In this document: positions 1-9,756 of the stretch, in pieces
How positions within the stretch are numbered: the first letter of the stretch is position 1
How the letters are laid out: every line of letters starts with the position of its first letter
Source of the DNA: Fortiea contorta PCC 7126
GTDB lineage: Bacteria; Cyanobacteriota; Cyanobacteriia; Cyanobacteriales; Nostocaceae
DNA: 64,000 bases
NCBI RefSeq assembly: GCF_000332295.1
Contig: NZ_KB235930.1
Coordinates: 3,499,895 to 3,563,894, forward strand
Direction of reading: 5' to 3'
The notes under the pieces: model-generated
The model's input: only the letters and a program-made list of their open reading frames with translations
The model's database searches: none
What the model was told of the DNA's origin: nothing
Program-made: the position numbers and the translations under genes

Positions 1-780
1 ATGCTGCGATCGCAAAATGAAATCGATATCTGCACTAATTGGCGATTATTGCGGAAAATCACCCAAAAGCGGTTGGTGGAGTCTTTACAAAATTTAGGGT
101 TGGGTACGGAAATTATTCAACGCTACGTGTTATGTTGGAAGTGTTATCAGGCTTTGTATGCTCCCAAGCAACCATCAGGATCGCGGAAATTGCCCCAGCC
201 AGACGAAGCCACATGGACAGCGATCGCTCAACTTTATAACTCTCAACGCTACACTCAATTTGCCCAACCAGGCCCAGAAGCCAACCCAGAAATTATGGAA
301 AAATGGTTGGTTGGTTGTGCAAAAGCAGTGCGTGATTATTTGTACCCCAATATGTCTTCCTTAAATGCAGCGGTGGGGAATGATGAGTCTGGGGAATTTC
401 AGGACATCTTACCACAACTCAAGCAAGATTCTCTGATGACAGAAATCGTTGCTCATGAAGAATTGCAAGAAAGACAGTCACAGCAATTGCAAATTAGTAG
501 CGTCTTAGTCGCAGCGATACAAGAACTAGATGCACAAGGGCAGGAAATTCTGCAACTTTACTACAACCAGAATCTCACCCAACAACAGATAGCGCAACAA
601 TTGGGTATTAAGCAGTATACCATTTCTCGCCGGCTGACCAAAGCCAAAGACTCATTATTGCTCAAGCTAGCAAATTGGAGTCAACAGTCCCTGCATACTT
701 CCCTAAACTCGCTGGTACTGAACTATATCAGCACTATTTTAGAGGAATGGTTAAAAACTTACTATAACCGAACAATTTAG
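1..780 (+). CDS. RNA polymerase sigma-70-like factor, 3' part (truncated at window edge)
   Basis: The C-terminal 70 residues read as a sigma region 4 helix-turn-helix: an acidic helix ending in LQLYYNQNLTQQQIAQQLGI, then KQYTISRRLTKAKDSLL as recognition helix. It would direct RNA polymerase to a set of promoters. The first codon in view is ATG at base 1, but from memory of cyanobacterial homologues the family carries about 150 further residues before the DICTNWRLLRK segment, so the gene very probably begins left of the window. A DUF1822 gene follows 49 bp downstream on the same strand, a pairing I recall from other Nostocales; the two may form one unit. The regulon cannot be read from the sequence. 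Confidence 0.8.
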   Translation: MLRSQNEIDICTNWRLLRKITQKRLVESLQNLGLGTEIIQRYVLCWKCYQALYAPKQPSGSRKLPQPDEATWTAIAQLYNSQRYTQFAQPGPEANPEIMEKWLVGCAKAVRDYLYPNMSSLNAAVGNDESGEFQDILPQLKQDSLMTEIVAHEELQERQSQQLQISSVLVAAIQELDAQGQEILQLYYNQNLTQQQIAQQLGIKQYTISRRLTKAKDSLLLKLANWSQQSLHTSLNSLVLNYISTILEEWLKTYYNRTI

Positions 781-829
781 TCAAGCGATGTAAATTGTCA
801 TTGATTTTCCCCACCCTCCGTTAACTCTT

Positions 830-2017
830 ATGATAAATTTAGGTACATTCACTTTAAACAACCCTACACACTTGTGGTTAGAAATTTCCGAAACCGCACA
901 GACAAGAATTTGGCAGCAAAGCCAAGCTTTTTCCTCAGATAATCGACGGTGGGTTGCGTATCTCAACCGTTTGAGTTTGGATACTTTCCTTCCTTGGCTA
1001 CAAGCAGAACATGTGATTGATGCGACTCCTTTCCCTAATTTGGCATCATTGCCCAGCGTCTGGGAAGTTGTCAATGGCGTCGGAATTTCTTTGGGAAACA
1101 AACGACTGGTCTTGATTCCCAGTGAAGCAGCGGATTTAGGAGAACTGCGGGTTCCTCAAGAATGGGTGGATATTCCCAGTTGGGTAGCAGATTATTATTT
1201 AGCAGTCCAAGTTAATTTAGAAGAAGGTTGTATCCGGGTTTGGGGATATACAACTCATGCTTTACTCAAGAGTATGGGTAGTTATGACCAAAGCGATCGC
1301 GCTTATTGTTTAGATGGAGAAGACTTAATTTCCCACCTGAATATATTATGGATGGCGAGTCAAATTTGTCCAGAGGAAGCTACCCAAGCTGGAGAAACCC
1401 CACCTTTACCACAACTACAACTGACCGAAGCACAAAACTTATTGCAGCGCTTAGGTAATCCCAAGGTTATCTTAGCACGTTTTGCAGTACCATTTCCCAC
1501 TTGGGGAGCACTCTTAGAACATGGCGGATGGCGACAAAGATTGTATGAACAACGTCAAGGACAACCACAAAAATGGTCAATGAATCAGTGGTTGCAAAAT
1601 GGTGTCTCTGATTTCGCCCAGACATTCGGTTGGGGAAGAATTGAATTACAAGCAAATTTTGCAGGTGCGAGAGGCTTCCGCGATGCAGAGTCTACATATG
1701 CATTACCTACTTTAGTTAGAAGATTAACTATAGCCGGTCAAGAGTATGAATTGCAAGTCAAGCCTCAAGGTAATTTGCAAGAAAGAGTGTGGCGATTTGA
1801 ATTGCGACACGTATCAGGAAGCGCAGTTATTCCCGTGGGGACAAAGCTGACATTGTTAACCGAAGACCTACAGCCTTTTGATGGAAATCAAGTCCAAGCC
1901 ACTACAGTTGTAGACAAACTATATATTGAAGTAGCGCTGGGGGATGAAGAAGAAGGTCTGGTGTGGGAGATTGAACCGACTCCCCAGGATTTTCAACGGG
2001 AAATTTTGTTTTTATAG
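830..2017 (+). CDS. DUF1822 family protein
   Basis: A 395-residue protein without signal peptide or membrane segment, beginning MINLGTFTLNNPTHLWLEI, which I recognise as the start of the cyanobacterial DUF1822 family. The function of the family is unknown. It is tryptophan-rich and acidic toward the C-terminus (VALGDEEEGLVWEIEPT). It sits directly behind a sigma-factor gene, and DUF1822 genes are often found there, so a role as partner or target of that sigma factor is a reasonable guess. The ATG at 830 leaves a 49-bp gap to the upstream stop. Confidence 0.8.
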   Translation: MINLGTFTLNNPTHLWLEISETAQTRIWQQSQAFSSDNRRWVAYLNRLSLDTFLPWLQAEHVIDATPFPNLASLPSVWEVVNGVGISLGNKRLVLIPSEAADLGELRVPQEWVDIPSWVADYYLAVQVNLEEGCIRVWGYTTHALLKSMGSYDQSDRAYCLDGEDLISHLNILWMASQICPEEATQAGETPPLPQLQLTEAQNLLQRLGNPKVILARFAVPFPTWGALLEHGGWRQRLYEQRQGQPQKWSMNQWLQNGVSDFAQTFGWGRIELQANFAGARGFRDAESTYALPTLVRRLTIAGQEYELQVKPQGNLQERVWRFELRHVSGSAVIPVGTKLTLLTEDLQPFDGNQVQATTVVDKLYIEVALGDEEEGLVWEIEPTPQDFQREILFL

Positions 2018-2058
2018 GAATAGTAGGGAACGCGGGTACGGCTATATATTCAGTCTGT

Positions 2059-2087
2059 GTTGTGAAACAAACAACTTGGGTTGTGAA
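2059..2087 (+). promoter_or_regulatory. Direct repeat upstream of the NRPS operon
   Basis: GTTGTGAA occurs at 2059-2066 and again at 2080-2087, exactly 21 bp apart, about two helical turns, in the 157-bp gap before the first NRPS gene. This is the spacing expected of two regulator monomers bound on one face of DNA. The regulator is unknown and no promoter was proven. Confidence 0.35.
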
Positions 2088-2174
2088 TGCATAAACTAAT
2101 TTCAGCTATCCCTATAGAAGTTTAGACGGGCGATCGCCTGTGAAGGAGTTTAAGTTTACAAAACAAGAAGAATT

Positions 2175-5100
2175 ATGAGTGACTTATTAAAACGCCTAGA
2201 AAATCTTTCACCGCAAAAGCGCGAGTTAGTTTTACAAAAGTTGTTAGCTAAAAACAAATCGCAAGCTGTATCTATCGCACCTGTTAGCCGAGACGAAGCG
2301 ATTCCTTTATCCTTCCCGCAACAACGGCTGTGGTTTTTAGACCAGATGGAAGGAAGCAGCGCCAATTATAATATGGCAGCAGCAGTAAAAATTAAAGGAA
2401 ATCTCCAGGTGGGGATGCTGGAAAGAACTATTGCAGAAATTGTACAGCGCCATGAAATTCTCCGCACCACCTTTAATACAGTCGATGGCAATGCAGTACA
2501 AATCATCGCCCCTAGTGTAACAGTAAAACTGCCCGTAATTAACTTACAAACACTGCCAGTTGGGGAAAGATTCGCTCAAGTAGAGCGTTTAGCAGTAGAG
2601 GAACAAATCAAACCCTTCGATTTGACACAAGATTCTTTGCTGCGAGTGACACTGCTACACGTGGCTGATGAATCTTACGTCTTACTGGTGACAATGCACC
2701 ATATTATTTCTGATGGTTGGTCGATGGGCGTGTTTATTCAAGAATTTACTAGTTTATATACAGCCTTTGCAGAAAATAAACCTTCTTCCTTACCAAAATT
2801 ATCTATTCAATACGCTGATTTTGCCCATTGGCACAGACAACACTTACAAGGTGAAGTTTTAGAAAATCAACTCAATTACTGGCGACAACAATTAGCTGAC
2901 GCACCACCCATCTTAGAATTACCTACAGACCGTCCCCGTCCTTCAGTGCAAACCTTCCAAGGACAAACACTCAATTTTGCACTCAACCAAAATCTTACCA
3001 AACAACTAAATATCCTCTCACAAAAATCAGGGACGACAATGTTCATGACCCTGATGACAGCTTTCGTCACCTTACTAGGACGCTACAGCAATCAATCAGA
3101 TATCGTCATTGGCTCACCCATTGCCAACCGCGATCGCCAAGAAACATATCCTTTAATTGGTCTATTTGTCAATACCTTAGTTTTGCGAACCGACCTCAGC
3201 GGGAATCCGAGTTTTGCAGAACTATTGCAGCGAGTACGACAAGTAGCTTTAGATGCTTATGCTCATCAAGACATGCCATTAGAGCGGTTAATGGAAGCAT
3301 TGCAACCAGAGCGATCGCTTTCTCATATGCCATTATTCCAGGTTGCGTTTGCCATGCAAAACACACCTATGGGAGAATTAAAATTGCCCGACCTGTGTTT
3401 AAAGCTCTTAAAAATCGAAAATCGCACCGCCAAATTTGACCTTACCCTCTCCATCCAAGAAACAGAGACAGAACTCTTAGGAGAATGGGAATTTAACACC
3501 GACTTATTCGACACCGCAACCATCACCCGCATAGCGAGAAACTACCAGACATTACTCGAAAACATTATCGCCAATCCCCAACAACCAATCAACGAATTAT
3601 CAATCCTCACACCCAAAGAACAACACCAACTACTTGTCGAGTGGAACAACACCCAAACAGAATATCCTCAAGATAAATGTATTCACCAACTAATAGAAGA
3701 ATGGGCAGAAAAAACACCAGACGCCATCGCCGTAGTCTTTGAAAACCAACAACTAACCTACCGCCAATTAAACGAACGCGCCAACCAACTAGCAAACCAC
3801 CTGCAAAACCTCGGCGTCAAACCAAACACCCTCGTTGGTATCTGCGTTGAACGTTCCCTAGAAATGATCATCGGCTTATTAGCAATCCTCAAAGCAGACG
3901 GTGCCTACCTCCCACTAGACCCCAATTATCCTACAGAACGCCTAGCCTTCATGCTTGAAGACTCTCAATTACCAATACTCTTAACCCAACAACGATTAAT
4001 TGAGAAACTACCACCACACCAAGCCATCACAATTTACTTAGATGCAGAACCCTCCTTTCCTCTTTGCGTCTTTGCGCGCCACTTTCCTCAACGGGGGGAA
4101 CCCCCGCACGGAAGTGGCTTGCCTTTGCGCGAAACAAACCACCCCACCAAACCACACCACGACCTAGCCTACATAATCTACACCTCAGGGTCAACCGGCA
4201 AACCCAAAGGCGTCATGGTACCCCACACCGGACTAACCAACCTCGCCAAAGCCCAAATCCAAACCTTCAAAATAGACACATCCAGCCGTATTCTTCAATT
4301 CGCTTCCTTCAGCTTCGACGCATCCATCTCCGAAATTATCATGACATTGGGAGCAGGAGCAAGACTATATCTAGCCACCAAAGAATCCCTACTTCCTGGC
4401 GCATCATTAATTCAACTACTGCAAAACTACAGCATCACCCACATCACCTTACCACCAACAGCCTTAGCCGTCCTCCCGCCCGACCAACTCCCAGCACTGC
4501 AAACAATAATCGTCGCAGGAGAAGCTTGTCCCCCCGATTTAGTTACACGTTGGTCAATAGGACGCCAATTCTTCAACGCTTACGGCCCAACCGAAGCCAC
4601 CGTCTGCGCCACCATCGCCCAATGCGACAATACCACCAACAAACCCCCAATTGGTCGCCCCATCACCAACACCCAAATATATTTACTTGATCAAAACTTG
4701 CAACCCGTACCCATCGGTGTTCCTGGCGAACTGCATATTGGTGGTATAGGATTAGCTCAAGGATATCTCAACCGTCCAGAATTGACACAAGAGAAATTCA
4801 TTCCTCACCCCTTCCACAATCAACCAGGGGCGAGACTTTACAAAACCGGCGACCTCGCCCGCTATCTCCCAGATGGTAACATTGAGTATCTAGGACGTAT
4901 CGACCATCAAGTTAAGCTGCGCGGCTTCCGGGTTGAATTGGGAGAAATTGAAGCCTTACTCAGTCAACATCCAGCAGTCAACCAAAATCTAGTTATCGTC
5001 CGCGAAGATATCCCTGGTAGTCAGCGTTTAGTCGCTTACATAGTTCCCAATCCCGACCAAACACCAACAGTTAGCGACTTGCGAGCATTCCTCAAAGCAA

Positions 5101-8100
5101 GGCTACCTGAGTACATGGTACCGTCAGCTTTCATCCTTTTAGATACTCTACCCCTGACACCAAACGGCAAAGTAGACCGTCGCGCCTTACCCACACCAGA
5201 ATCTCGTCAGGAATTGGGAGTCAACTTTGTCGCCCCACGCACTCCCCAAGAATCAAAGTTAGTGGCGATATGGGCTGAGGTGTTGCGGTTGCCACAGGTG
5301 GGAATTCATGATAACTTCTTTGAAATAGGTGGTGATTCTATCCTCAGCTTGCAAATTATCGCTAGAGCCAATCAAGCGGGGATGCAGCTTAACGTCAAGC
5401 AGTTGTTTCAACATCAAACCATCTCTGAATTAGCAGCAGTCGCTGGTACAACCCAAACTATTCAAGCAGAACAAGGTTTAGTTACAGGTTCCTCACCACT
5501 AACACCGATTCAACAATGGTTCTTTGCACAGAATTTACCAGAACCAGCTTACTTTAATCAGTCGGTGTTGTTAGAAGTTCCCCAAGATTTAAAACCAGAT
5601 GTATTACAGTCAGCTTTACAACAACTTTTACAGCATCACGACGCTTTAAGGTTAAGATTTGTCAAGAAAGATGTCAACTGGACACAAACTCACGGTGATG
5701 CTGATGTTAGTGTACCTTTAACTTGTGTAGATTTATCCCAAATTGCCCCACAACAACAACAAACAATTTTAGAAACCCACGCCAACAACTTACAAGCTAG
5801 CTTAAATCTTTCCCAAACACTAATGCAAGCTGCACTGTTCAACTGTGGCGAACAACCTGCGCGGTTACTGCTAATTATCCATCATCTAGTTGTAGATGGT
5901 GTCTCTTGGCGGATTTTGGTGGAAGATTTATTCCATGCTTATCAGCAAATCAATCGCGGGGAAAAGATTCAACTTCCAGCGAAAACATCTTCCTTTAAAG
6001 AATGGTCGCAGAGACTGAGTGAATATAGCAACTCAGATGCACTCGCAACGGAATTAGATTTTTGGTTAGAACAAGCTTCTGAATTTACCCCCTTACCTGT
6101 AGAATATCAACAGTATAATCAGGAGGCGAATACTGTCGCATCATCAGCAAAAGTTGCAGTATCTCTCGGTGAAGAACTAACCCGCGCCTTACTCCAAGAA
6201 GTACCCGCAGTCTACAACACCCAAATCAACGACGTGTTGTTAACTGCTTTGGTGCAAACCTTCGCACAATGGACTGGCGAATCTTCCTTACTAGTTGACT
6301 TAGAAGGACACGGAAGAGAAGAACTGTTTCCAGACATTGATTTATCCCGCACCGTCGGCTGGTTTACTGCTTTGTTCCCAATGAAATTAACATTGGATGG
6401 TGGGGAGTTAAAATCAATCAAAGAACAAGTACGCGCTTGTCAAAAACGGGGAATTAACTACGGCATTCTCCGCTACCTCAGCCAAGATACAACAATCCGC
6501 CAAAAATTGGAAACAGCACCCCAAGCGCAAGTAAGTTTCAACTACTTGGGACAATTTGACCAAGAATTATCCGAATCTGGATCATGGAAAATAGCTCAAG
6601 AATCAGCGGGTACTGAACAAAGTATATCAGGCGATCGCACTCATTTAATCGAAGTCAACGCCTCAATTGCATCCGGAAAACTACAACTGAATTGGACATA
6701 TAGCCAAAATATCCATCAAAAATCCACAATTGAAACATTAGCCTCTGGTTTCATCAACGCACTCACAGACATTATCCACCACTGTCAGTCCCCTAACGTC
6801 GGCGGTTACACACCTTCAGATTTTCCCGAAGCTGAATTAACTCAAGCATATCTGGACAATTTAATTGGCGAAATGATAGCGCGAAACCCCAGCGCCAAGA
6901 AAAATATTGAGTCAATTTATCCCCTGTCCCCCATGCAGCAAGGTATACTATTCCATACCTTGTATGCTCCCGACGCTGGGATATATTCTGAACAGTTAAG
7001 CTGTACCCTCAAAGGAAAGATTAACACCACAGCCTTTGCTCAAGCTTGGCAGAAAGTAGTTGACCGTCACCCAGCGTTGCGAACCTTCTTCGTCTGGGAT
7101 AATTTGAACAAACCGCACCAAGTCGTCTGTAAATCTGTCAAAGTACCTTTTGTACATGAAGATTGGCGTTCACTTTCACCCACCCAGCAACAAGCACAAC
7201 TCGCAGCCTTTCAACAAGCAGACAGAGACAAAGGATTTTCACTCAACCAAGCACCCTTAATTCGCTGCACTCTCATCCAAACAGCAGATGATACTCACGA
7301 ATTTATTTGGTCATTCCATCACCTATTAATGGATGGTTGGTCATTACCCATCGTCGTACAAGAAGCCTTCGCTTTTTATGAAGCAGCGAACAAAGGCAAC
7401 GAATTATATTTAAAAACAGCACATCCCTATAAAGATTATATAGCTTGGTTAGCAAAACAAGACCTTTCCCAAGCAAAAGAATATTGGCAGCGATCGCTCA
7501 AAGGTTTCACAGCCCCCACACCCCTAATCGCCGACAAGCCCCAAATCAACCAGCAAACCTACAACGAACAGCATATCCAACTACCGCAACCATTAACAAC
7601 AGCCCTCGAAACCTTAGCTAGACAAAATCAAATCACCCTGAACACCTTAGTACAAGGAATTTGGGCACTGCTACTCAAACATCACAGCCACCAATCAGAT
7701 GTAATTTTTGGCACAACAGTATCCGGTCGTCCTCCATCCCTGGCGGGTGTAGAAACGATGGTAGGGATGTTAATTAACGTCTTACCAGTGCGGGTACAAG
7801 TATCTGAAGACGCGCAAATATTACCTTGGCTCAAAGAATTACACACAAAACAAGTAGAACGGGAACAATATTCCCACACCCCCTTAGTGGAAATTCAACG
7901 CTTGAGTGAAATAAAGAGCGGTACACCAATGTTTGAGACTAGCGTCGCATTTTATAACTACCCAGTAGACCCTGCATTGCAGAACGCCACAGGTGGTTTA
8001 AAAATCGAAAACATCGGTAACTATGAGCGAACAAAATATCCTTTAATGTTAGTTATTACTCCTGGTGAACAGATTTCTGTAGGCTTGAGTTACGAAGGCG

Positions 8101-8300
8101 ATCGCTTTACTCAGAATACCATTAATAGCATCTTAGAAAAGTTTGCCATTATCGCCAATAAAATTACGGAAAACCCTGAAGCTAAGTTGAATTCTATAGA
8201 AGATATGCTTGTGGAAGCAGATAAAGAAAAACAATTAATCAAAGACAAAGAAATTGCAGCAGCGACAATCAATAAACTAAACAAATTCAAGCGCAAGTAA
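2175..8300 (+). CDS. Nonribosomal peptide synthetase 1 (C-A-T-E-C)
   Basis: A 2041-residue synthetase. Condensation domain at about 43-480 with intact HHIISDG near 175; adenylation domain about 510-1000 with YTSGSTGKPKG near 669, NAYGPTE and NGKVDRRALP; carrier domain with GGDSI, pantetheine serine at about 1055; epimerisation domain about 1106-1545 with HHLVVDG and NYGILRYL; then a second condensation domain about 1579-2010 with FHHLLMDGWS. It ends without an adenylation domain, so the last C domain must serve module 2 on NRPS 2. Aligning by eye to GrsA gives the specificity code DASTIAAVCK, which I associate with tyrosine or another aromatic residue. The N-terminal C domain looks like a normal LCL type, so an upstream acyl or aminoacyl donor is implied but none is encoded here. 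Residues 626-657 are encoded by an inserted repeat (see separate entry). Confidence 0.93.
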   Translation: MSDLLKRLENLSPQKRELVLQKLLAKNKSQAVSIAPVSRDEAIPLSFPQQRLWFLDQMEGSSANYNMAAAVKIKGNLQVGMLERTIAEIVQRHEILRTTFNTVDGNAVQIIAPSVTVKLPVINLQTLPVGERFAQVERLAVEEQIKPFDLTQDSLLRVTLLHVADESYVLLVTMHHIISDGWSMGVFIQEFTSLYTAFAENKPSSLPKLSIQYADFAHWHRQHLQGEVLENQLNYWRQQLADAPPILELPTDRPRPSVQTFQGQTLNFALNQNLTKQLNILSQKSGTTMFMTLMTAFVTLLGRYSNQSDIVIGSPIANRDRQETYPLIGLFVNTLVLRTDLSGNPSFAELLQRVRQVALDAYAHQDMPLERLMEALQPERSLSHMPLFQVAFAMQNTPMGELKLPDLCLKLLKIENRTAKFDLTLSIQETETELLGEWEFNTDLFDTATITRIARNYQTLLENIIANPQQPINELSILTPKEQHQLLVEWNNTQTEYPQDKCIHQLIEEWAEKTPDAIAVVFENQQLTYRQLNERANQLANHLQNLGVKPNTLVGICVERSLEMIIGLLAILKADGAYLPLDPNYPTERLAFMLEDSQLPILLTQQRLIEKLPPHQAITIYLDAEPSFPLCVFARHFPQRGEPPHGSGLPLRETNHPTKPHHDLAYIIYTSGSTGKPKGVMVPHTGLTNLAKAQIQTFKIDTSSRILQFASFSFDASISEIIMTLGAGARLYLATKESLLPGASLIQLLQNYSITHITLPPTALAVLPPDQLPALQTIIVAGEACPPDLVTRWSIGRQFFNAYGPTEATVCATIAQCDNTTNKPPIGRPITNTQIYLLDQNLQPVPIGVPGELHIGGIGLAQGYLNRPELTQEKFIPHPFHNQPGARLYKTGDLARYLPDGNIEYLGRIDHQVKLRGFRVELGEIEALLSQHPAVNQNLVIVREDIPGSQRLVAYIVPNPDQTPTVSDLRAFLKARLPEYMVPSAFILLDTLPLTPNGKVDRRALPTPESRQELGVNFVAPRTPQESKLVAIWAEVLRLPQVGIHDNFFEIGGDSILSLQIIARANQAGMQLNVKQLFQHQTISELAAVAGTTQTIQAEQGLVTGSSPLTPIQQWFFAQNLPEPAYFNQSVLLEVPQDLKPDVLQSALQQLLQHHDALRLRFVKKDVNWTQTHGDADVSVPLTCVDLSQIAPQQQQTILETHANNLQASLNLSQTLMQAALFNCGEQPARLLLIIHHLVVDGVSWRILVEDLFHAYQQINRGEKIQLPAKTSSFKEWSQRLSEYSNSDALATELDFWLEQASEFTPLPVEYQQYNQEANTVASSAKVAVSLGEELTRALLQEVPAVYNTQINDVLLTALVQTFAQWTGESSLLVDLEGHGREELFPDIDLSRTVGWFTALFPMKLTLDGGELKSIKEQVRACQKRGINYGILRYLSQDTTIRQKLETAPQAQVSFNYLGQFDQELSESGSWKIAQESAGTEQSISGDRTHLIEVNASIASGKLQLNWTYSQNIHQKSTIETLASGFINALTDIIHHCQSPNVGGYTPSDFPEAELTQAYLDNLIGEMIARNPSAKKNIESIYPLSPMQQGILFHTLYAPDAGIYSEQLSCTLKGKINTTAFAQAWQKVVDRHPALRTFFVWDNLNKPHQVVCKSVKVPFVHEDWRSLSPTQQQAQLAAFQQADRDKGFSLNQAPLIRCTLIQTADDTHEFIWSFHHLLMDGWSLPIVVQEAFAFYEAANKGNELYLKTAHPYKDYIAWLAKQDLSQAKEYWQRSLKGFTAPTPLIADKPQINQQTYNEQHIQLPQPLTTALETLARQNQITLNTLVQGIWALLLKHHSHQSDVIFGTTVSGRPPSLAGVETMVGMLINVLPVRVQVSEDAQILPWLKELHTKQVEREQYSHTPLVEIQRLSEIKSGTPMFETSVAFYNYPVDPALQNATGGLKIENIGNYERTKYPLMLVITPGEQISVGLSYEGDRFTQNTINSILEKFAIIANKITENPEAKLNSIEDMLVEADKEKQLIKDKEIAAATINKLNKFKRK
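4050..4140 (+). repeat. Dispersed palindromic repeat inserted in frame in the adenylation domain
   Basis: This stretch carries CTCAACGGGGGGAACCCCCG within arms GCCACTTtCC and GGAAGTGGC, flanked by CTTTGCGTCTTTGCGCG and GCCTTTGCGCGAAA. The same core and flanks occur between genes at 8397-8475 and, inverted, near 31270-31310. Here it is translated in frame as about 30 Pro/Arg/His/Gly-rich residues (626-657) between adenylation core motifs A2 and A3, a surface loop region. It resembles the very small dispersed repeats known from Nostoc. Confidence 0.8.
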
Positions 8301-8337
8301 ACCTAGAATTTGGCGTTGCTGACAAGTATTAATTTCC

Positions 8338-8478
8338 CTCACGCAGAGACGCAGAGGCGCAGAGGAAAAGAATGAGTTTAAATCTCTCGCTACTCTCTGC
8401 GTCTTTGTCTTGAAAAGTTTGCTCAACGGGGGGAACCCCCGCACGCAACTTTTCGCTGCGCCTTTGCGTGAAATAAAA
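8338..8478. repeat. Intergenic copy of the dispersed palindromic repeat
   Basis: Between NRPS 1 and the oxygenase gene lies ACGCAGAGACGCAGAGGCGC, followed by GAAAAGTTTGC, the core CTCAACGGGGGGAACCCCCG and GCAACTTTTC, the outer arms being nearly perfect inverted repeats. It ends in CTTTGCGTGAAA. The core is identical to the one inside the NRPS 1 adenylation domain. The transcript of the cluster would fold a strong hairpin here. Confidence 0.75.
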
Positions 8479-8504
8479 AAACCCATTCACCCACACGAAT
8501 CAAA

Positions 8505-9506
8505 ATGAACACTATCAAAAAACTGCAAATTGGCAAACGTAAAGTAGTTGAAAAACTAGTCAATATAGAACCACTCAACCATGATAACCCTTTACCGCTG
8601 GTCATTTCTCCAGCTATAGATGGAATTAGTTTAATCGATTGGACACAGCAAAACCGCGATTTAGTTGAGAATAATTTACTGAAATATGGTGGAATACTTT
8701 TCCGCAATTTTCATGTGAATACAGTCGAAGAGTTCCAAGGATTTGTTAAAGTAGCTTCCACCGGAGAACTGTTAGATTACACCTATCGTTCCACCCCACG
8801 TACAGAAGTTAGCGATAAAATCTACACTTCTACTGAATATCCGGCTGATGAATCGATTCCGTTACATAATGAGAATGCTTACTCTCCCAGTTATCCTATG
8901 AAGATATGGTTTTTCTGTGTTAAAGCTTCAGAAATTGGCGGAGAAACACCAATCGTTGATAGTCGAAAAATATTTGCACGCATTAACCCGGCTATTAGAG
9001 AAAAGTTTATCAAAAAACAAGTGATGTATGTGCGAAATTATGGTGATTTAGATTTACCTTGGGAAGAAGTTTTTCAAACCGCAAATAAAGCTGAGGTAGA
9101 AAATCATTGTCGCAAATTAGGTATTTCATTTACATGGACGGGTAACAATACTCTTAGAACCAGTCAAATTTGTCCCGCTGTGGTGAAACATCCCAAAACT
9201 GGCGAAATGGTATGGTTTAACCAAGCGCATTTGTTCCATATCTCCAGTTTGAAAGCAGAGATACGGGAATCGTTGTCTGCGTTACTCAAGGAAGATGAGT
9301 TTCCTCGCAACGCTTATTACGGCGATGGTTCTCCCATCGAAGTCTCCGTTTTAGACGAAATTCGGGAAATATATGACCAAGAAGCTGTAATTTATCCTTG
9401 GCAAGAAGGAGACGTGTTGATGCTGGATAATATGTTAGCAGCACACGGACGCAGACCGTTTGTGGGGAAAAGGAAAATTGTCGTCGCAATGGCGGAATCT
9501 TGTTAA
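8505..9506 (+). CDS. TauD/SyrP-like Fe(II)/2-oxoglutarate-dependent oxygenase
   Basis: A 333-residue member of the TauD/TfdA (clavaminate synthase-like) fold. The iron-binding facial triad is visible as H121-N-E123 (in PLHNENAY) and the distal H314 in AAHGRRPF, with R317 placed to bind 2-oxoglutarate. The HxE form of the triad is shared with SyrP and AsnO-type enzymes that beta-hydroxylate Asp or Asn. It lies between the two NRPS genes on the same strand, so its substrate is most likely the amino acid held on an NRPS carrier domain. Together with the Asp/Asn-like code of NRPS 2 this suggests beta-hydroxylation of carrier-bound Asp or Asn. Tyr hydroxylation on module 1 is a less likely alternative. 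Confidence 0.85.
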   Translation: MNTIKKLQIGKRKVVEKLVNIEPLNHDNPLPLVISPAIDGISLIDWTQQNRDLVENNLLKYGGILFRNFHVNTVEEFQGFVKVASTGELLDYTYRSTPRTEVSDKIYTSTEYPADESIPLHNENAYSPSYPMKIWFFCVKASEIGGETPIVDSRKIFARINPAIREKFIKKQVMYVRNYGDLDLPWEEVFQTANKAEVENHCRKLGISFTWTGNNTLRTSQICPAVVKHPKTGEMVWFNQAHLFHISSLKAEIRESLSALLKEDEFPRNAYYGDGSPIEVSVLDEIREIYDQEAVIYPWQEGDVLMLDNMLAAHGRRPFVGKRKIVVAMAESC

Positions 9507-9610
9507 AGCATTTAGTACCTCTGCGGGACTCTGCGCTTTCCTCTGCGTTACTTCGCGTTTAAAAGCATTAGTTCTCCACCTCACTTAACTAGAACTTACT
9601 ATAATTCAGC

Positions 9611-9643
9611 CTCCCAAACGCTTGTCACGTAAGCATTTGGGAG
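9611..9643 (+). terminator. Hairpin after the oxygenase gene
   Basis: CTCCCAAACGCTT pairs with AAGCATTTGGGAG around a short loop and is followed by TTTTCATTTAATTTTT. It looks like an intrinsic terminator or attenuator within the cluster, which would lower expression of NRPS 2 unless a second promoter lies in 9644-9756. Confidence 0.6.
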
Positions 9644-9756
9644 TTTTCATTTAATTTTTGGCAACCGAGAGCATAAATCAATTTTCCTACCCCTATTGAA
9701 ACATGGATGCAGCTTGTATCCCCAACATTGATTAATTTGCTCAGGATTTTAATTTT

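Noticed and set aside
2018-2174. Fur box or other iron-regulated promoter of the NRPS cluster
   Set aside because: No GATAAT-type inverted repeat could be found.
4064-4690. 208-codon frame on the + strand inside NRPS 1
   Set aside because: It is the +1-frame shadow of the adenylation domain and is His/Pro/Arg-rich with no domain; codon bias of the overlapping NRPS explains it.
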